Counted from the stretch's first letter, positions 16,538 through 24,609 are shown. The stretch is 40,781 nucleotides of DNA from Gordonia sp. UBA7599 (GCA_002477755.1 DLKD01000062.1:86240-127020), one strand, 5' to 3'. The notes: generated by a model from the sequence alone, not told the origin. A program made the numbers and translations.

Positions 16538-17589
16538 CAGTTGTCCTCCAACACCGAGTACAGGTCGTAGTCCAGCGGCACTTCGAGCTGGTCGTAGCGG
16601 CAGCTGCTCGGATCGCGGTCAGGACGCCAGCGCAGGAACTTGACGGTGTGGCGGAAGCGCCCGTTCTCCATCTGGTCGTAGGCGAACTCGGCGACGAGCT
16701 CGTGGCGGACGGGGAAGAAGTCACCGGAACCGGCTTGGCGCCACCTGGTGAGCTCGCCGGCGTGCGGCTTGTCACCGTCGAGGCGCATCGGCTCGAGCTG
16801 CGCTTGCAGTTCGACGCGCTTGGTATCGCTGAAGGCGGCGGATCCGCCGACCATGCGGAGTTCCCCGTCGTCGCCGTAGAGACCCAGCAGCAGGGATCCG
16901 ACGCCGGTGCCACTTTTGTGGACGCGGTAGCCGATGATCACGCAGTCGGCGGTGCGCTTGTGCTTGATCTTGAGCATCTCGCGCTTGCCTGGGACGTAGA
17001 CGCCATGACGATCCTTGGCGACGATGCCGTCGAGTCCGGCGCCCTCGAACGCGGAGAACCAGCGGTTGGCGACCGCGGTGTCCGCGGTGACGCGGCTGGC
17101 CCGGATCGACGACGCGGCACCGCGCGACCCGACCGCCTCCAACAGAGCGGCACGGCGGACCTCGAAGGGTTCATTCATGAGGTCGGCGCGTCCCAGCGCG
17201 AGGGCATCGAATCCGATGACGATGGCCGGTGTCTGCTCGGCGAGCATGTCGATACGCGACTTGGCCGGGTGGATCCGCTGGCTGAGCGCATCCCAGTCGA
17301 GCCGGTGGACGCCGTCGAAAGACCGTGCGACGCCGATCTCGCCGTCGAGCACGACCTTGTCGGGTAGTTCGACGCGCGCCGCCTCGACGATCTCGGGGAA
17401 GTACCTCGCGAGGTCCTTGCCCCCGCGCGATTCCATCGCAACCTCGTCGCCGTCGCGGAAGAGCAGGACCCGGAAGCCATCCCACTTGGGTTCGTACAGC
17501 CACCTGTCGCCGTCGTCGGGTTGGGGCGGCACGGCCGCGACGGCCTTCGCGAGCATTGGCGCGACGGGCGGGTTCACGGGGAGGTCCAC
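16537..17589 (-). CDS. ligC: ATP-dependent DNA ligase LigC
   Basis: This is a 350-residue ATP-dependent ligase of the LigC class. The adenylated lysine is Lys35 in EPKWDGFRVLLF (motif I). Further nucleotidyltransferase motifs are DGEIGV, FDALALG (motif III), GLDGIVAKD (motif IV) and KIKHKRTADC (motif V). The C-terminal OB-fold ends near the stop. I placed the start at GTG 17589 (VDLPVNPPVAPMLAKA), because further upstream the frame runs into the divergent gluQ promoter. It heads the two-gene operon with the primase-polymerase, as expected of a nick-sealing and gap-filling pair. Confidence 0.93.
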   Translation of the reverse strand: MDLPVNPPVAPMLAKAVAAVPPQPDDGDRWLYEPKWDGFRVLLFRDGDEVAMESRGGKDLARYFPEIVEAARVELPDKVVLDGEIGVARSFDGVHRLDWDALSQRIHPAKSRIDMLAEQTPAIVIGFDALALGRADLMNEPFEVRRAALLEAVGSRGAASSIRASRVTADTAVANRWFSAFEGAGLDGIVAKDRHGVYVPGKREMLKIKHKRTADCVIIGYRVHKSGTGVGSLLLGLYGDDGELRMVGGSAAFSDTKRVELQAQLEPMRLDGDKPHAGELTRWRQAGSGDFFPVRHELVAEFAYDQMENGRFRHTVKFLRWRPDRDPSSCRYDQLEVPLDYDLYSVLEDN

Positions 17590-17637
17590 GATTTCATCGT
17601 TGCATCTGTCGTGCTGCGCCGCACTAGTCTTGCCGGT

Positions 17638-18531
17638 GTGCCAGCCGGTCGATATGCCCCGTCGCCGTCGGGCGATCTGCATGTCGGGAACCTGCGCACC
17701 GCGTTGCTCGCCTGGTTGTTCGCGCGCAGCACCGGCCGCGATTTCCTCATGCGGATGGAGGATCTAGACGACCGCTCCGCCGCTGGCGCCGATGCTCGCC
17801 AGCTCGCCGATCTGGCCGCGATCGGCTTGGATTGGGACGGCCCGGTGCTCTACCAATCATCGCGGCGCTCAAGGTATGACGCGATCGTCGACTCCCTGAC
17901 CGCGGCGGGGCGCACGTTCGAGTGCTTCTGCACACGCCGGGAGATCCTCGACGCGCCGCGCGCCCCGCATTCCCCGGAAGGCGCGTATCCGGGGACGTGT
18001 TTGCGGCTGTCGCCTTCTCAGCTCGACGAGAAGCGGGCAGTCGGTCGGCCGCCGGCCATTCGATTGCGCGCCGACGTCGGCGAGTTCCGCGTCGAGGACG
18101 ATCTGCACGGCAGCTACACCGGCGTGGTCGACGATTTCGTGCTGCGCCGCGGCGACGGGACCCCCGCGTACAACCTGGCCGTCGTGGTGGATGACGCGGA
18201 AACCGGCGTCGACCAGGTCGTGCGGGGTGACGACCTGCTGTCGTCGGCACCTCGGCAGGCCTATCTGGCGACACTGCTCGGGTTTGCGGTTCCGACCTAT
18301 GCGCACGTACCGCTGGTGGTGAACGCAGCAGGGGTGCGGCTGTCCAAGCGCGACGGTGCCGTGACGTTGGAAGATCTTGCCGTGCAAGGGGTTTCAACGC
18401 AGTACGTGGTGAATGCGATGGCGCGGTCGTTGGGTCTGGCCGTCGAGGGTGAACACGCGACCGCGGCCGCCATGCTGACGCACTTTGATCCCGCCGCCCT
18501 GCCGCGCCAGCCTTGGGTGTTCTGCCCCTGA
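17638..18531 (+). CDS. gluQ: Glutamyl-Q tRNA(Asp) synthetase
   Basis: This short glutamyl-tRNA synthetase paralog of 297 residues lacks the anticodon-binding domain. GluQ activates glutamate and attaches it to queuosine at position 34 of tRNA-Asp. The HIGH-type motif is HVGN (15-18) within APSPSGDLHVGN, and the KMSKS-type motif is RLSKRDG. The zinc site CFC...YPGTC is present, as in functional GluQ enzymes. It ends in LPRQPWVF, typical of the family. The GTG at 17638 follows TAGTCT by 7 nt, consistent with a leaderless mRNA. It needs queuosine-modified tRNA as substrate; the only Q-pathway gene visible here is the unusual tgt at 21932-23179. Confidence 0.93.
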   Translation: MPAGRYAPSPSGDLHVGNLRTALLAWLFARSTGRDFLMRMEDLDDRSAAGADARQLADLAAIGLDWDGPVLYQSSRRSRYDAIVDSLTAAGRTFECFCTRREILDAPRAPHSPEGAYPGTCLRLSPSQLDEKRAVGRPPAIRLRADVGEFRVEDDLHGSYTGVVDDFVLRRGDGTPAYNLAVVVDDAETGVDQVVRGDDLLSSAPRQAYLATLLGFAVPTYAHVPLVVNAAGVRLSKRDGAVTLEDLAVQGVSTQYVVNAMARSLGLAVEGEHATAAAMLTHFDPAALPRQPWVFCP

Positions 18532-18553
18532 AACCTGCCGATTGCTGGCCGCC

Positions 18554-18572
18554 AAAGGGAGGATCTCCCTTT
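18554..18572. terminator. Bidirectional terminator between gluQ and the ABC1 kinase gene
   Basis: AAAGGGAG and CTCCCTTT form a perfect 8-bp stem around the loop GAT, between two convergent genes. A weaker outer pairing of GGCC at 18547-18550 with TGGCC downstream can extend it. The AAA and TTT ends give short U-tails on both strands. Confidence 0.75.
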
Positions 18573-18603
18573 CTGGCCCAACAGTTGCCAGACTTCAGGG
18601 CGC

Positions 18604-20055
18604 TTACCGCTTGTCGAGCCCGAACGGCAGTTTGCGCGAGCACACCCAGTCGTAGTGCTGATGTGCGAGCGGAGTCCGCGGCGGCGCCACCCCGTCCATC
18701 GTGTCGAGCTGGTCGCGCTGGTCCATCGTCGCGTGCAGCTGGCTCAGGACCGAGTTCATGCCCATGCTGATCCGGCTGACCATGATGTAGTCGCTGGGAA
18801 TGGTCATCTTCCGAACCGTTGACCCGAGTGAACCGGAGTCGAACCACGTTCGCATCATCTCGGTGCCGTCGGAGGGAACATAGGTGTGCGGCTGTGGCGC
18901 GAGGACTGGGCCCGCCGACATCGCCCACCACTCATAAGCCTCGTCGGCGGTCAGGTCCACGTCGGGGTCGACGAATCCGTACGTGTGCAGCAACTCCAGC
19001 AACCGTTCCTTGTCGCCGTCGCAGGTCGCACGGAAGAGGGCCACGACTCCGTACCGAACGTATTCGGGGAACTGCTTAATGCACCCGAAGTCGACAAAGC
19101 CGACCGATCCATCGGCACCGAATCGGTAGTTGCCCGGGTGCGGGTCGGCGTTGAACAGGTTGGCGTGTCGATAGGCGCTCGTCGCGAAGTAGCTGATCGC
19201 TTCACCCCACTGGTCCCGCAGGGCTTGATCAGCCTCTTTCGCCTCGGCCCACCCCACTCCGTCGACGAAGGTCATCGTCAGCACTTGGGATCCACAGAGC
19301 TCGGGGACAACCTCGGGCACCCGGATGAAGGGGTGGCCGGCGAACAGGTCGTGGAAGCGGGTGATGTTGCGCGCCTCGCGGTGGTAGTCGAGTTCCTCGG
19401 CGACTCGCTCGGCGATCTCCGCGGCGGCAGCCCGCTGATTGGTCCGCATCGCGCGTGGCCCCATCGCGGCCCCCAGCTTGACGACCGTCGCCAACAGTTC
19501 GGTGTTGGCCAGATCGTCGCGGATCGCCCTGGCCACTCCGGGGTACTGCACCTTGACAGCGACCTTCCGACCGTCACGCAGATGCGCCACGTGCACTTGG
19601 CCGATGGACGCGGCGGCGATCGGGTCGGCATCGAAATCCGCGAACAGATCGTCCACCGGAGCACCGAGATCGGATTCGACGATCTGCGCGACGAGGGCCG
19701 AGTCCATTGGCGGCGCGTCGGCCTGCAGGCGCATCAATGCCTGCTGGTAGGTGGCCATCGGTCCACGGGCATCTACGTCAACGTCGAAGGTTGACAGCAG
19801 TTGCCCGGCCTTCATCAGCACACCCTTGGAGTGTCCGAGCAATTCGGCATAGCGCTCCGACGTCTTCACGTGGAAGCGGTCGACCGCGTCGGCGTCCCCC
19901 GCGGTGGCGCGCAATCCGGCCAGGATTCGCCCACCGGCAGCGCGGGCGGCGAAGCCGGCCACCGGCAGGGTTCGACGGACGCGACCGCCCCGCACGGTGG
20001 CGAATCCGTCTGGTGTCTTCTCCTCAGGCATCTGCGGACCTCCGGTCTGGTTCAT
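18604..20055 (-). CDS. ABC1/UbiB-family atypical kinase
   Basis: This is a 483-residue ABC1/ADCK/UbiB protein. The family hallmarks are present: KxGQ as KAGQLLS (82-85), the alanine-rich loop AAASIGQVH in place of a glycine loop, VAVKVQYPG with the ATP-binding lysine, NADPHPGNY for catalysis, and VDFG for metal binding. In other bacteria UbiB supports ubiquinone biosynthesis, probably by ATPase-driven lipid handling. Actinobacteria make menaquinone instead, so the role here is uncertain. The ATG overlaps the P450 stop by four bases, so the two are coexpressed. The start was chosen for that coupling; a second ATG lies eight codons downstream. Confidence 0.92.
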   Translation of the reverse strand: MNQTGGPQMPEEKTPDGFATVRGGRVRRTLPVAGFAARAAGGRILAGLRATAGDADAVDRFHVKTSERYAELLGHSKGVLMKAGQLLSTFDVDVDARGPMATYQQALMRLQADAPPMDSALVAQIVESDLGAPVDDLFADFDADPIAAASIGQVHVAHLRDGRKVAVKVQYPGVARAIRDDLANTELLATVVKLGAAMGPRAMRTNQRAAAAEIAERVAEELDYHREARNITRFHDLFAGHPFIRVPEVVPELCGSQVLTMTFVDGVGWAEAKEADQALRDQWGEAISYFATSAYRHANLFNADPHPGNYRFGADGSVGFVDFGCIKQFPEYVRYGVVALFRATCDGDKERLLELLHTYGFVDPDVDLTADEAYEWWAMSAGPVLAPQPHTYVPSDGTEMMRTWFDSGSLGSTVRKMTIPSDYIMVSRISMGMNSVLSQLHATMDQRDQLDTMDGVAPPRTPLAHQHYDWVCSRKLPFGLDKR

Positions 20056-21254
20056 CGTCGGAACTCGACTGTCAGTGACTCCGGCGCGCGAAGCAGGCTG
20101 GTGGGCCTGGGCGAGACGGAATCGGGGACGAGGACGGGATCGCGGTCGAGAATCCGCGTGAGAGCGATCTGGACCTCCAGCTTTGCCAACGCGGCGCCTA
20201 GGCAGCGGTGTCGCCCGAAACCCAGACCGAGGTGGAGGGAGCCGCGCCGCGACGGGTCGAATTCAGCCGGGCGCTCGAAGACGTCGGGGTCCCGATTCGC
20301 CGCAGCGACGACCACGACCACCCGCTCCCCTGCCGTGATGAATCGGCCGTCCAGACAACGGTCCACGGTCGACGTCCGCCCGACCGCCTGTGGCGGTCCG
20401 TCCAGACGGAGGAATTCGTCGACGTCGGCGGGCGTCACCGCACCGATCCGGTCGGCCAGACGGGTTCCATCGGCCCCAGCCAGCAGGCGAACCAGCGCAT
20501 TGCCCAACAAACCTGCGGTCGTCTCGTGGCCCGCGATCGCCAGTAGAACCGCATTGGCGACCACCTCGTCCAGCGCCAGCTCTCGATCTGCGGCGAGCAG
20601 GCTCAGGAGGTCGTCCCCGGGCGTCTCACGCCGCGACGCCGCCAGGGGGAGGAACTCCGCGACAAGGGCGCTCATCGCCTCGAGTGTCCCGACCGTCAGC
20701 TCCGCACCGATCACGCCGTCCAACAGTCGGACCAGTTCGTCGGCACGGTCCCACAGCAGACGGGTCGTCGCCGGGTCGAGCGCCAGCCATTCGGCGATCA
20801 CCGCGACGGGGAACGGGCGGGCGATGGTCGTCATGAATTCGACGGGCTCACCGGCCGGCAACAGATCAATGGCGTCGGCCGCGATGGCCTCGACACCCGA
20901 TGCCAACTGCGCGATGTAGTGCGGAGTGAACACATCGCGCACCGCTCCGCGCATCCGCTCATGATCAGGAGGATCGGCAGTGAGCATCCCCCCGCCCAGC
21001 GGCAGTTCGTCGATTCCGTGCGCCGCCAGGGTGTCGCGGACGACCGGGGAGGACAGCGGATCACTGCTCCACCCCTCACCGCTGAGCACCTCTCGCGCGG
21101 TGGCATATCCGACGACGAACCAGCTTTGCGTCTCCTCGTCGAAGGACACAGCGCCGTGCTCGCAGCGCCACTGCTCGTAGGCGGCGAAAACGTCCCCGGC
21201 TCGCCACGGCGCCCACATCAGCATCGGCCGCGAATCGGCGGTATCGGTCCTCAC
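20052..21254 (-). CDS. Cytochrome P450
   Basis: This soluble 400-residue P450 has the oxygen-binding I-helix motif AGHETT (241-246), the K-helix ExxR as EFLR (280-283), and the heme-ligand loop FGRHRCLG with Cys351. All three are intact, so a working monooxygenase is likely; it will need a separate ferredoxin and reductase, which are not nearby. The GTG start at 21254 is preceded by AGGAGA at 5 nt spacing. It is first gene of an operon with the ABC1 kinase and is divergent from a TetR regulator. The substrate is unknown. Confidence 0.94.
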   Translation of the reverse strand: MRTDTADSRPMLMWAPWRAGDVFAAYEQWRCEHGAVSFDEETQSWFVVGYATAREVLSGEGWSSDPLSSPVVRDTLAAHGIDELPLGGGMLTADPPDHERMRGAVRDVFTPHYIAQLASGVEAIAADAIDLLPAGEPVEFMTTIARPFPVAVIAEWLALDPATTRLLWDRADELVRLLDGVIGAELTVGTLEAMSALVAEFLPLAASRRETPGDDLLSLLAADRELALDEVVANAVLLAIAGHETTAGLLGNALVRLLAGADGTRLADRIGAVTPADVDEFLRLDGPPQAVGRTSTVDRCLDGRFITAGERVVVVVAAANRDPDVFERPAEFDPSRRGSLHLGLGFGRHRCLGAALAKLEVQIALTRILDRDPVLVPDSVSPRPTSLLRAPESLTVEFRR

Positions 21255-21263
21255 TGAGTTCTC

Positions 21264-21324
21264 CTAAGTAATCACTTTGGTGATGTACTTGGCTACACTA
21301 AGTGCCTACTTAGGTGGGTGTCAA
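21264..21324 (-). promoter_or_regulatory. P450 promoter with TetR-type operator
   Basis: On the minus strand a perfect TTGACA (21324-21319) is followed after 18 bp by TAGTGT (21300-21295). Between them and touching the -10 lies a perfect inverted repeat, CTAAGT-gcct-ACTTAG (21298-21313). A second, weaker inverted repeat sits downstream, CTAAGTA-ATCAC-TTTG-GTGAT-GTACTT (21264-21290). The position fits repression of the P450 operon by the divergent TetR protein. Confidence 0.7.
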
Positions 21325-21341
21325 CGGGAGGGAGACGGACT

Positions 21342-21941
21342 GTGACTGCGAGCCTGTCCACGCGCGAACGACTCATCGATGAAGCCATGCGGCTGTTCGG
21401 CGAACAGGGCTACCGCGCAACGAGTGTCGCCCAGATCGAAGAGGCCGCCGGCCTCACACCTGGCTCGGGCGGGCTCTACCACCACTTCCGATCCAAAGAA
21501 CTGCTCCTCGAAGCCGGGATCGAGCGGCACGCGAATCGGCTCCGAGCCTTGCGCGATATCCGCGTGATTTTCGAAGGCCTCACCGACCTCCGGTCGGAGT
21601 TGACCGTGCTCGGCCGCTACACCCTCGAAGTCATCGACGAGGAGTCCCAGCTGCTGCGGATCATGGCGTCAGAGCTGCGGGACAAGCCGAAGATGCTCGC
21701 CGAAACACTGTCGTCGCTCATCCGCGAGTCCTACTCGGGCATGACCAATTGGGTGCGCCAGCACGCCCCCGTCGCGACCGACGACCAGGCCGCGGCCATC
21801 GCCACGATCGCCCTGGGCACCCTGTTCGCGCAGCGCAACATGACCCACTTGCTCGGCACACAGCCCCTCGTTGACGACGAGACTCTGGTCGCGGAGTGGG
21901 TGGAGATGATCGGCGCGCGGATCGAGGCGCTTCAGCCGTAG
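21342..21941 (+). CDS. TetR-family transcriptional regulator
   Basis: This TetR protein has 199 residues. The N-terminal helix-turn-helix (LIDEAMRLFGEQGYRATSVAQIEEAAG...GGLYHHFRSKELLLEA) is canonical, with a ligand-binding helical domain behind it. A GTG at 21318 is in frame, but GTG 21342 is preceded by GGAGGGAG at good spacing, so I prefer it. The divergent P450/ABC1 operon with inverted repeats in its promoter is the obvious target; self-regulation is likely too. The inducing ligand is unknown, perhaps a P450 substrate. It converges with tgt and the two stops are separated by about a stop codon's distance or overlap closely. Confidence 0.93.
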   Translation: MTASLSTRERLIDEAMRLFGEQGYRATSVAQIEEAAGLTPGSGGLYHHFRSKELLLEAGIERHANRLRALRDIRVIFEGLTDLRSELTVLGRYTLEVIDEESQLLRIMASELRDKPKMLAETLSSLIRESYSGMTNWVRQHAPVATDDQAAAIATIALGTLFAQRNMTHLLGTQPLVDDETLVAEWVEMIGARIEALQP

Positions 21942-23179
21942 TAGCGCCCCAGGAAATCGTCGCGGTAGTCCTCATAGCGCCCGTCCTCGATGGCCCGGCG
22001 AGCGCCGTCGACCATCTCGATCACGAACGAGAGGTTGTGCAGGGTAGCCAAGGTCGGGCCCAGGCCCTCTTTCGCGCGGAAGAGATGGTGCAGGTAGGCG
22101 CGTGAGTATTGCGACGTGTAGTTCGGCGCGCCGTCGGGGTCCAGCGGGGCGAAGTCGTCGCGGAAGCGCCGGTTGGTGATGTTCACGCGGCCGTCGCGGG
22201 TGTAGATCGCCCCGTTGCGCGCCACGCGCGTCGGCGAGACGCAGTCGAAGGTGTCAATGCCGTTCTCGATCGCGACGAAGACGTCGTCGGGCTCGCTGAT
22301 CCCCAGCAGGTGCTTGGGCTTGTCGGCCGGTAGCTCCTCGTTCACCCACCCGACGATCGTCCCGAGGTTCTCCTTCTCCAGCGCCCCGCCGATCCCGAAG
22401 CCGCCGAAGCCCTTCCCGCCGTCGGCGTCATCGCGCGCCCCCATCTCGGCGAGGTCGCGGGCGGCCTTGCGCCGCAAATCCTCGTACTGCGCGCCCTGGA
22501 TCACCCCCCACAGCGACTGCTGCGGGCGGTGGCTGCGCTCGCGCGAGAGCCGGTTGTGCTCGGCCAGGCAGCGGATCGCCCACAGGCGGGTGCGCTCCAG
22601 CGAGTTCTCCTGGTACGACCGGGTGTTCATCAGCGTCGTCAGCTCGTCGAACGCGAAGATGATGTCCGCACCGAGTTGGTGTTGGATCTGCATCGACAGC
22701 TCGGGTGTGAATCGGTGCGTCGACCCGTCGAGGTGGGACTTGAAGGTGACTCCGTCGTCATCGACGGCGGCGAGGCGTTCTTTGCCCTCGGCGATCTTCC
22801 CGTCGTCGGGCGAATGCCCCGCGGACATCTCGATCACCTTCTTGAACCCGACGCCCAACGACATGACCTGGAAGCCACCACTGTCGGTGTAGGTGGGGCC
22901 GGGCCAGTTCATGAACGCGCCGAGCCCGCCGGCCGCGTCGACGATGGCCGGGCCGGGCTGCAGGTAGAGGTGGTAGGCATTAGCCAGAACCGCCTGCGCG
23001 CCCAACTCGGCGACGGCCTCGGGCACGACCGTTTTCACCGTCGCCTTGGTCCCGACCGGCACGAATGCGGGCGTCGCGATGTCACCGTGCGGTGTCGAGA
23101 TCACCCCGGTCCGTCCCAGCCCGGAGCCCAATCTGGTGCCGACGGTGAACCCGGTCGCTGCAGCAGTCACGACGGGCAT
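21932..23179 (-). CDS. tgt: tRNA-guanine transglycosylase lacking the Cys3 zinc site
   Basis: This 415-residue TIM-barrel enzyme exchanges guanine 34 of tRNAs with GUN anticodons for a 7-deazaguanine base. Visible catalytic elements are YTDSGGFQVMSL, FDELTT, GVIQGAQYEDLR and the nucleophile region GIDTFDCVSPTRVARNG. Two departures stand out. The zinc motif CxCxxC before SRAYLHHL is replaced (PNYTSQYSRAYLHHL), with only the histidine (TLHNL) kept. The substrate-pocket motif GGLAVGE is replaced by GGALEKE, and the usual DEC becomes DEL. Start is ATG 23179, with ATG 23200 as alternative. The 3' end overlaps the TetR gene end by about ten bases. Confidence 0.88.
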   Translation of the reverse strand: MPVVTAAATGFTVGTRLGSGLGRTGVISTPHGDIATPAFVPVGTKATVKTVVPEAVAELGAQAVLANAYHLYLQPGPAIVDAAGGLGAFMNWPGPTYTDSGGFQVMSLGVGFKKVIEMSAGHSPDDGKIAEGKERLAAVDDDGVTFKSHLDGSTHRFTPELSMQIQHQLGADIIFAFDELTTLMNTRSYQENSLERTRLWAIRCLAEHNRLSRERSHRPQQSLWGVIQGAQYEDLRRKAARDLAEMGARDDADGGKGFGGFGIGGALEKENLGTIVGWVNEELPADKPKHLLGISEPDDVFVAIENGIDTFDCVSPTRVARNGAIYTRDGRVNITNRRFRDDFAPLDPDGAPNYTSQYSRAYLHHLFRAKEGLGPTLATLHNLSFVIEMVDGARRAIEDGRYEDYRDDFLGRYYG

Positions 23180-23239
23180 TCTCGCAGCCTGAAGGCGCAT
23201 TCATCAAAAGTTAAGGGCCGATTCTCTACCCTGGATCCC

Positions 23240-23716
23240 ATGTTGGTATCGAGAAAGACCCTGATCATGCGACTGGTCGTCACCGCTGCCACCCTCTGCG
23301 TCGCCATCGCGACCCTGCTCGGCTGCAGCCGCGACGAGACGACGACGACCGATTCCACTGCGTCGGGGACAACGGCGGCTAGCACCGAATCCGGCGTTGC
23401 CGTCGTGCCGGGCCCGAACCCGTCGAAGGCCGCCCCGCCACCCGCCTCCGTCCCCGCCGACCGCCAGGTCCCCGACGTCCCCGGCACCAAGTGCGGGCCC
23501 ACACGCGGACCTGACGGTGCGCTGGAACTCGTCGTGTTGCGCGGTCACGTCAACTGTGACACCGCCAAGAAGGTGGCCAAGGAGTACGGCCCCATGATCG
23601 CGTCCGCGCAGAAGCAGACCGTGCAGGGTTGGACCTGCGGACCGTCGGATTCAGCGAACATCCTCGCCGCGTGCGCCAAGGGCGACGACGCTTTCGTCTT
23701 CCAACTCCGCAACTGA
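23240..23716 (+). CDS. Secreted lipoprotein of unknown function
   Basis: This lipoprotein precursor has 158 residues. The signal peptide MRLVVTAATLCVAIATLLGC ends in lipobox LLGC, so the mature protein is probably lipid-anchored to the outer face of the membrane. A Thr/Ser/Pro-rich linker follows (about 60 residues), then a small domain with four cysteines (GTKCG, VNCDTA, GWTCGP, AACAKG), enough for two disulfides. The form is common among mycobacterial exported proteins, but I do not know a function. The ATG at 23240 lies 7 nt after TACCCT; ATG 23267 is the alternative. Divergent from tgt. Confidence 0.8.
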   Translation: MLVSRKTLIMRLVVTAATLCVAIATLLGCSRDETTTTDSTASGTTAASTESGVAVVPGPNPSKAAPPPASVPADRQVPDVPGTKCGPTRGPDGALELVVLRGHVNCDTAKKVAKEYGPMIASAQKQTVQGWTCGPSDSANILAACAKGDDAFVFQLRN

Positions 23717-23717
23717 C

Positions 23718-23748
23718 TTGACCCTGACGCGACGTCAGGCCCCAGGGT
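23718..23748 (+). promoter_or_regulatory. MerR-type promoter and operator of the TipA-like regulator
   Basis: TTGACC (23718-23723) and the weak -10 CAGGGT (23743-23748) are 19 bp apart, the long spacer typical of MerR-activated promoters. A perfect inverted repeat CCTGACG-cga-CGTCAGG (23723-23739) fills the spacer. The expected start of transcription is at or near the GTG at 23756, which supports that start codon. Confidence 0.65.
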
Positions 23749-23755
23749 GGACGGC

Positions 23756-24538
23756 GTGAGCGAGGAGAAGTCCCCAAGCAAGCCGGTGCGGACAGTCGGC
23801 GAAGTCGCCGACCTGACCGGTGTCAGCGTTCGCACGCTGCACCACTACGACCACATCGGTCACGTCGTGCCCAGTGCGCGCAGCCACTCGGACTATCGGT
23901 TGTACACCGACGCCGATGTCGAACGCCTGCACCGGGTGCTGGTGTATCGCGAGGTGGGCTTGTCCCTCGAGCAGATAGCGACCCTGCTCGACGACCCGGA
24001 CCGCGACGAGCTGTCCACGCTTGAAGAGCAGCGCAGGCTGCTGAACGAGCGGATCGACCGCTTGCACCGGATGGTCGATGCCTTGGAGGAACTCATGGCG
24101 AACAAGAACAACGGAATCACTCTGACTGCGGCCGAGCAGGCCGAGATCTTCGGCCACGACTGGCCCGGCCAGGAGTGGCACGCCGAGGCGGAGAAGCGGT
24201 GGGGCGACACCGACGCCTGGGCGCAGAGCAGGAAACGTGCCGCCCAGATGTCGAAGGCCGACTTGCAGGCGGTCAAGGACGAGCAGGACGCGTTGATGGC
24301 CGCCTTGGTGGCGGCGAAGACCAGCGGCATCGAGCCCGGAAGCACGGAGGCGAACGCTCTCGCGCAGCGGCACCGGGCGAGCATCACGCGATTCCACGAC
24401 TGCGACGACGAGATGCATGTGAACCTCGCCCAGATGTATCTCGCCGACGAGCGGTTCACCGCGACCTACGACGACCGCGCCCCCGGCTTGGCCCAGTGGG
24501 TGCACGACATCATCGTGGCGAATGCCTCGCCGCGCTAA
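23756..24538 (+). CDS. MerR-family regulator with TipAS ligand domain
   Basis: This TipA-like activator has 260 residues. The N-terminal winged helix reads TVGEVADLTGVSVRTLHHYDHIG, followed by the YRLYTDADVERLHRV wing and a coiled coil around residues 75-115. The C-terminal half (from about 125: AEQAEIFGHDW...ERFTATYDDRAPGLAQWVHDII) is the TipAS domain, which in Streptomyces traps thiopeptides and other small molecules. A GTG at 23747 is in frame but would lie in the -10 box, so I chose GTG 23756. The gene is probably self-activated. No obvious target gene besides its own promoter is nearby; the downstream hydrolase is a candidate. Confidence 0.92.
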   Translation: MSEEKSPSKPVRTVGEVADLTGVSVRTLHHYDHIGHVVPSARSHSDYRLYTDADVERLHRVLVYREVGLSLEQIATLLDDPDRDELSTLEEQRRLLNERIDRLHRMVDALEELMANKNNGITLTAAEQAEIFGHDWPGQEWHAEAEKRWGDTDAWAQSRKRAAQMSKADLQAVKDEQDALMAALVAAKTSGIEPGSTEANALAQRHRASITRFHDCDDEMHVNLAQMYLADERFTATYDDRAPGLAQWVHDIIVANASPR

Positions 24539-24609
24539 CAGCTGACGGACGCCCTTGATAGGTTGGGCCAATCCTCTCCTCGAGGGAGCCCGCCGACCGA
24601 AGGACCGAC

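Noticed and set aside
21932-23179. Tgt as a DpdA-type DNA-modifying enzyme
   Set aside because: Length, TDSGGFQV, GIDTFDCV and overall order match tRNA-type bacterial Tgt, and no dpd partner genes are near.
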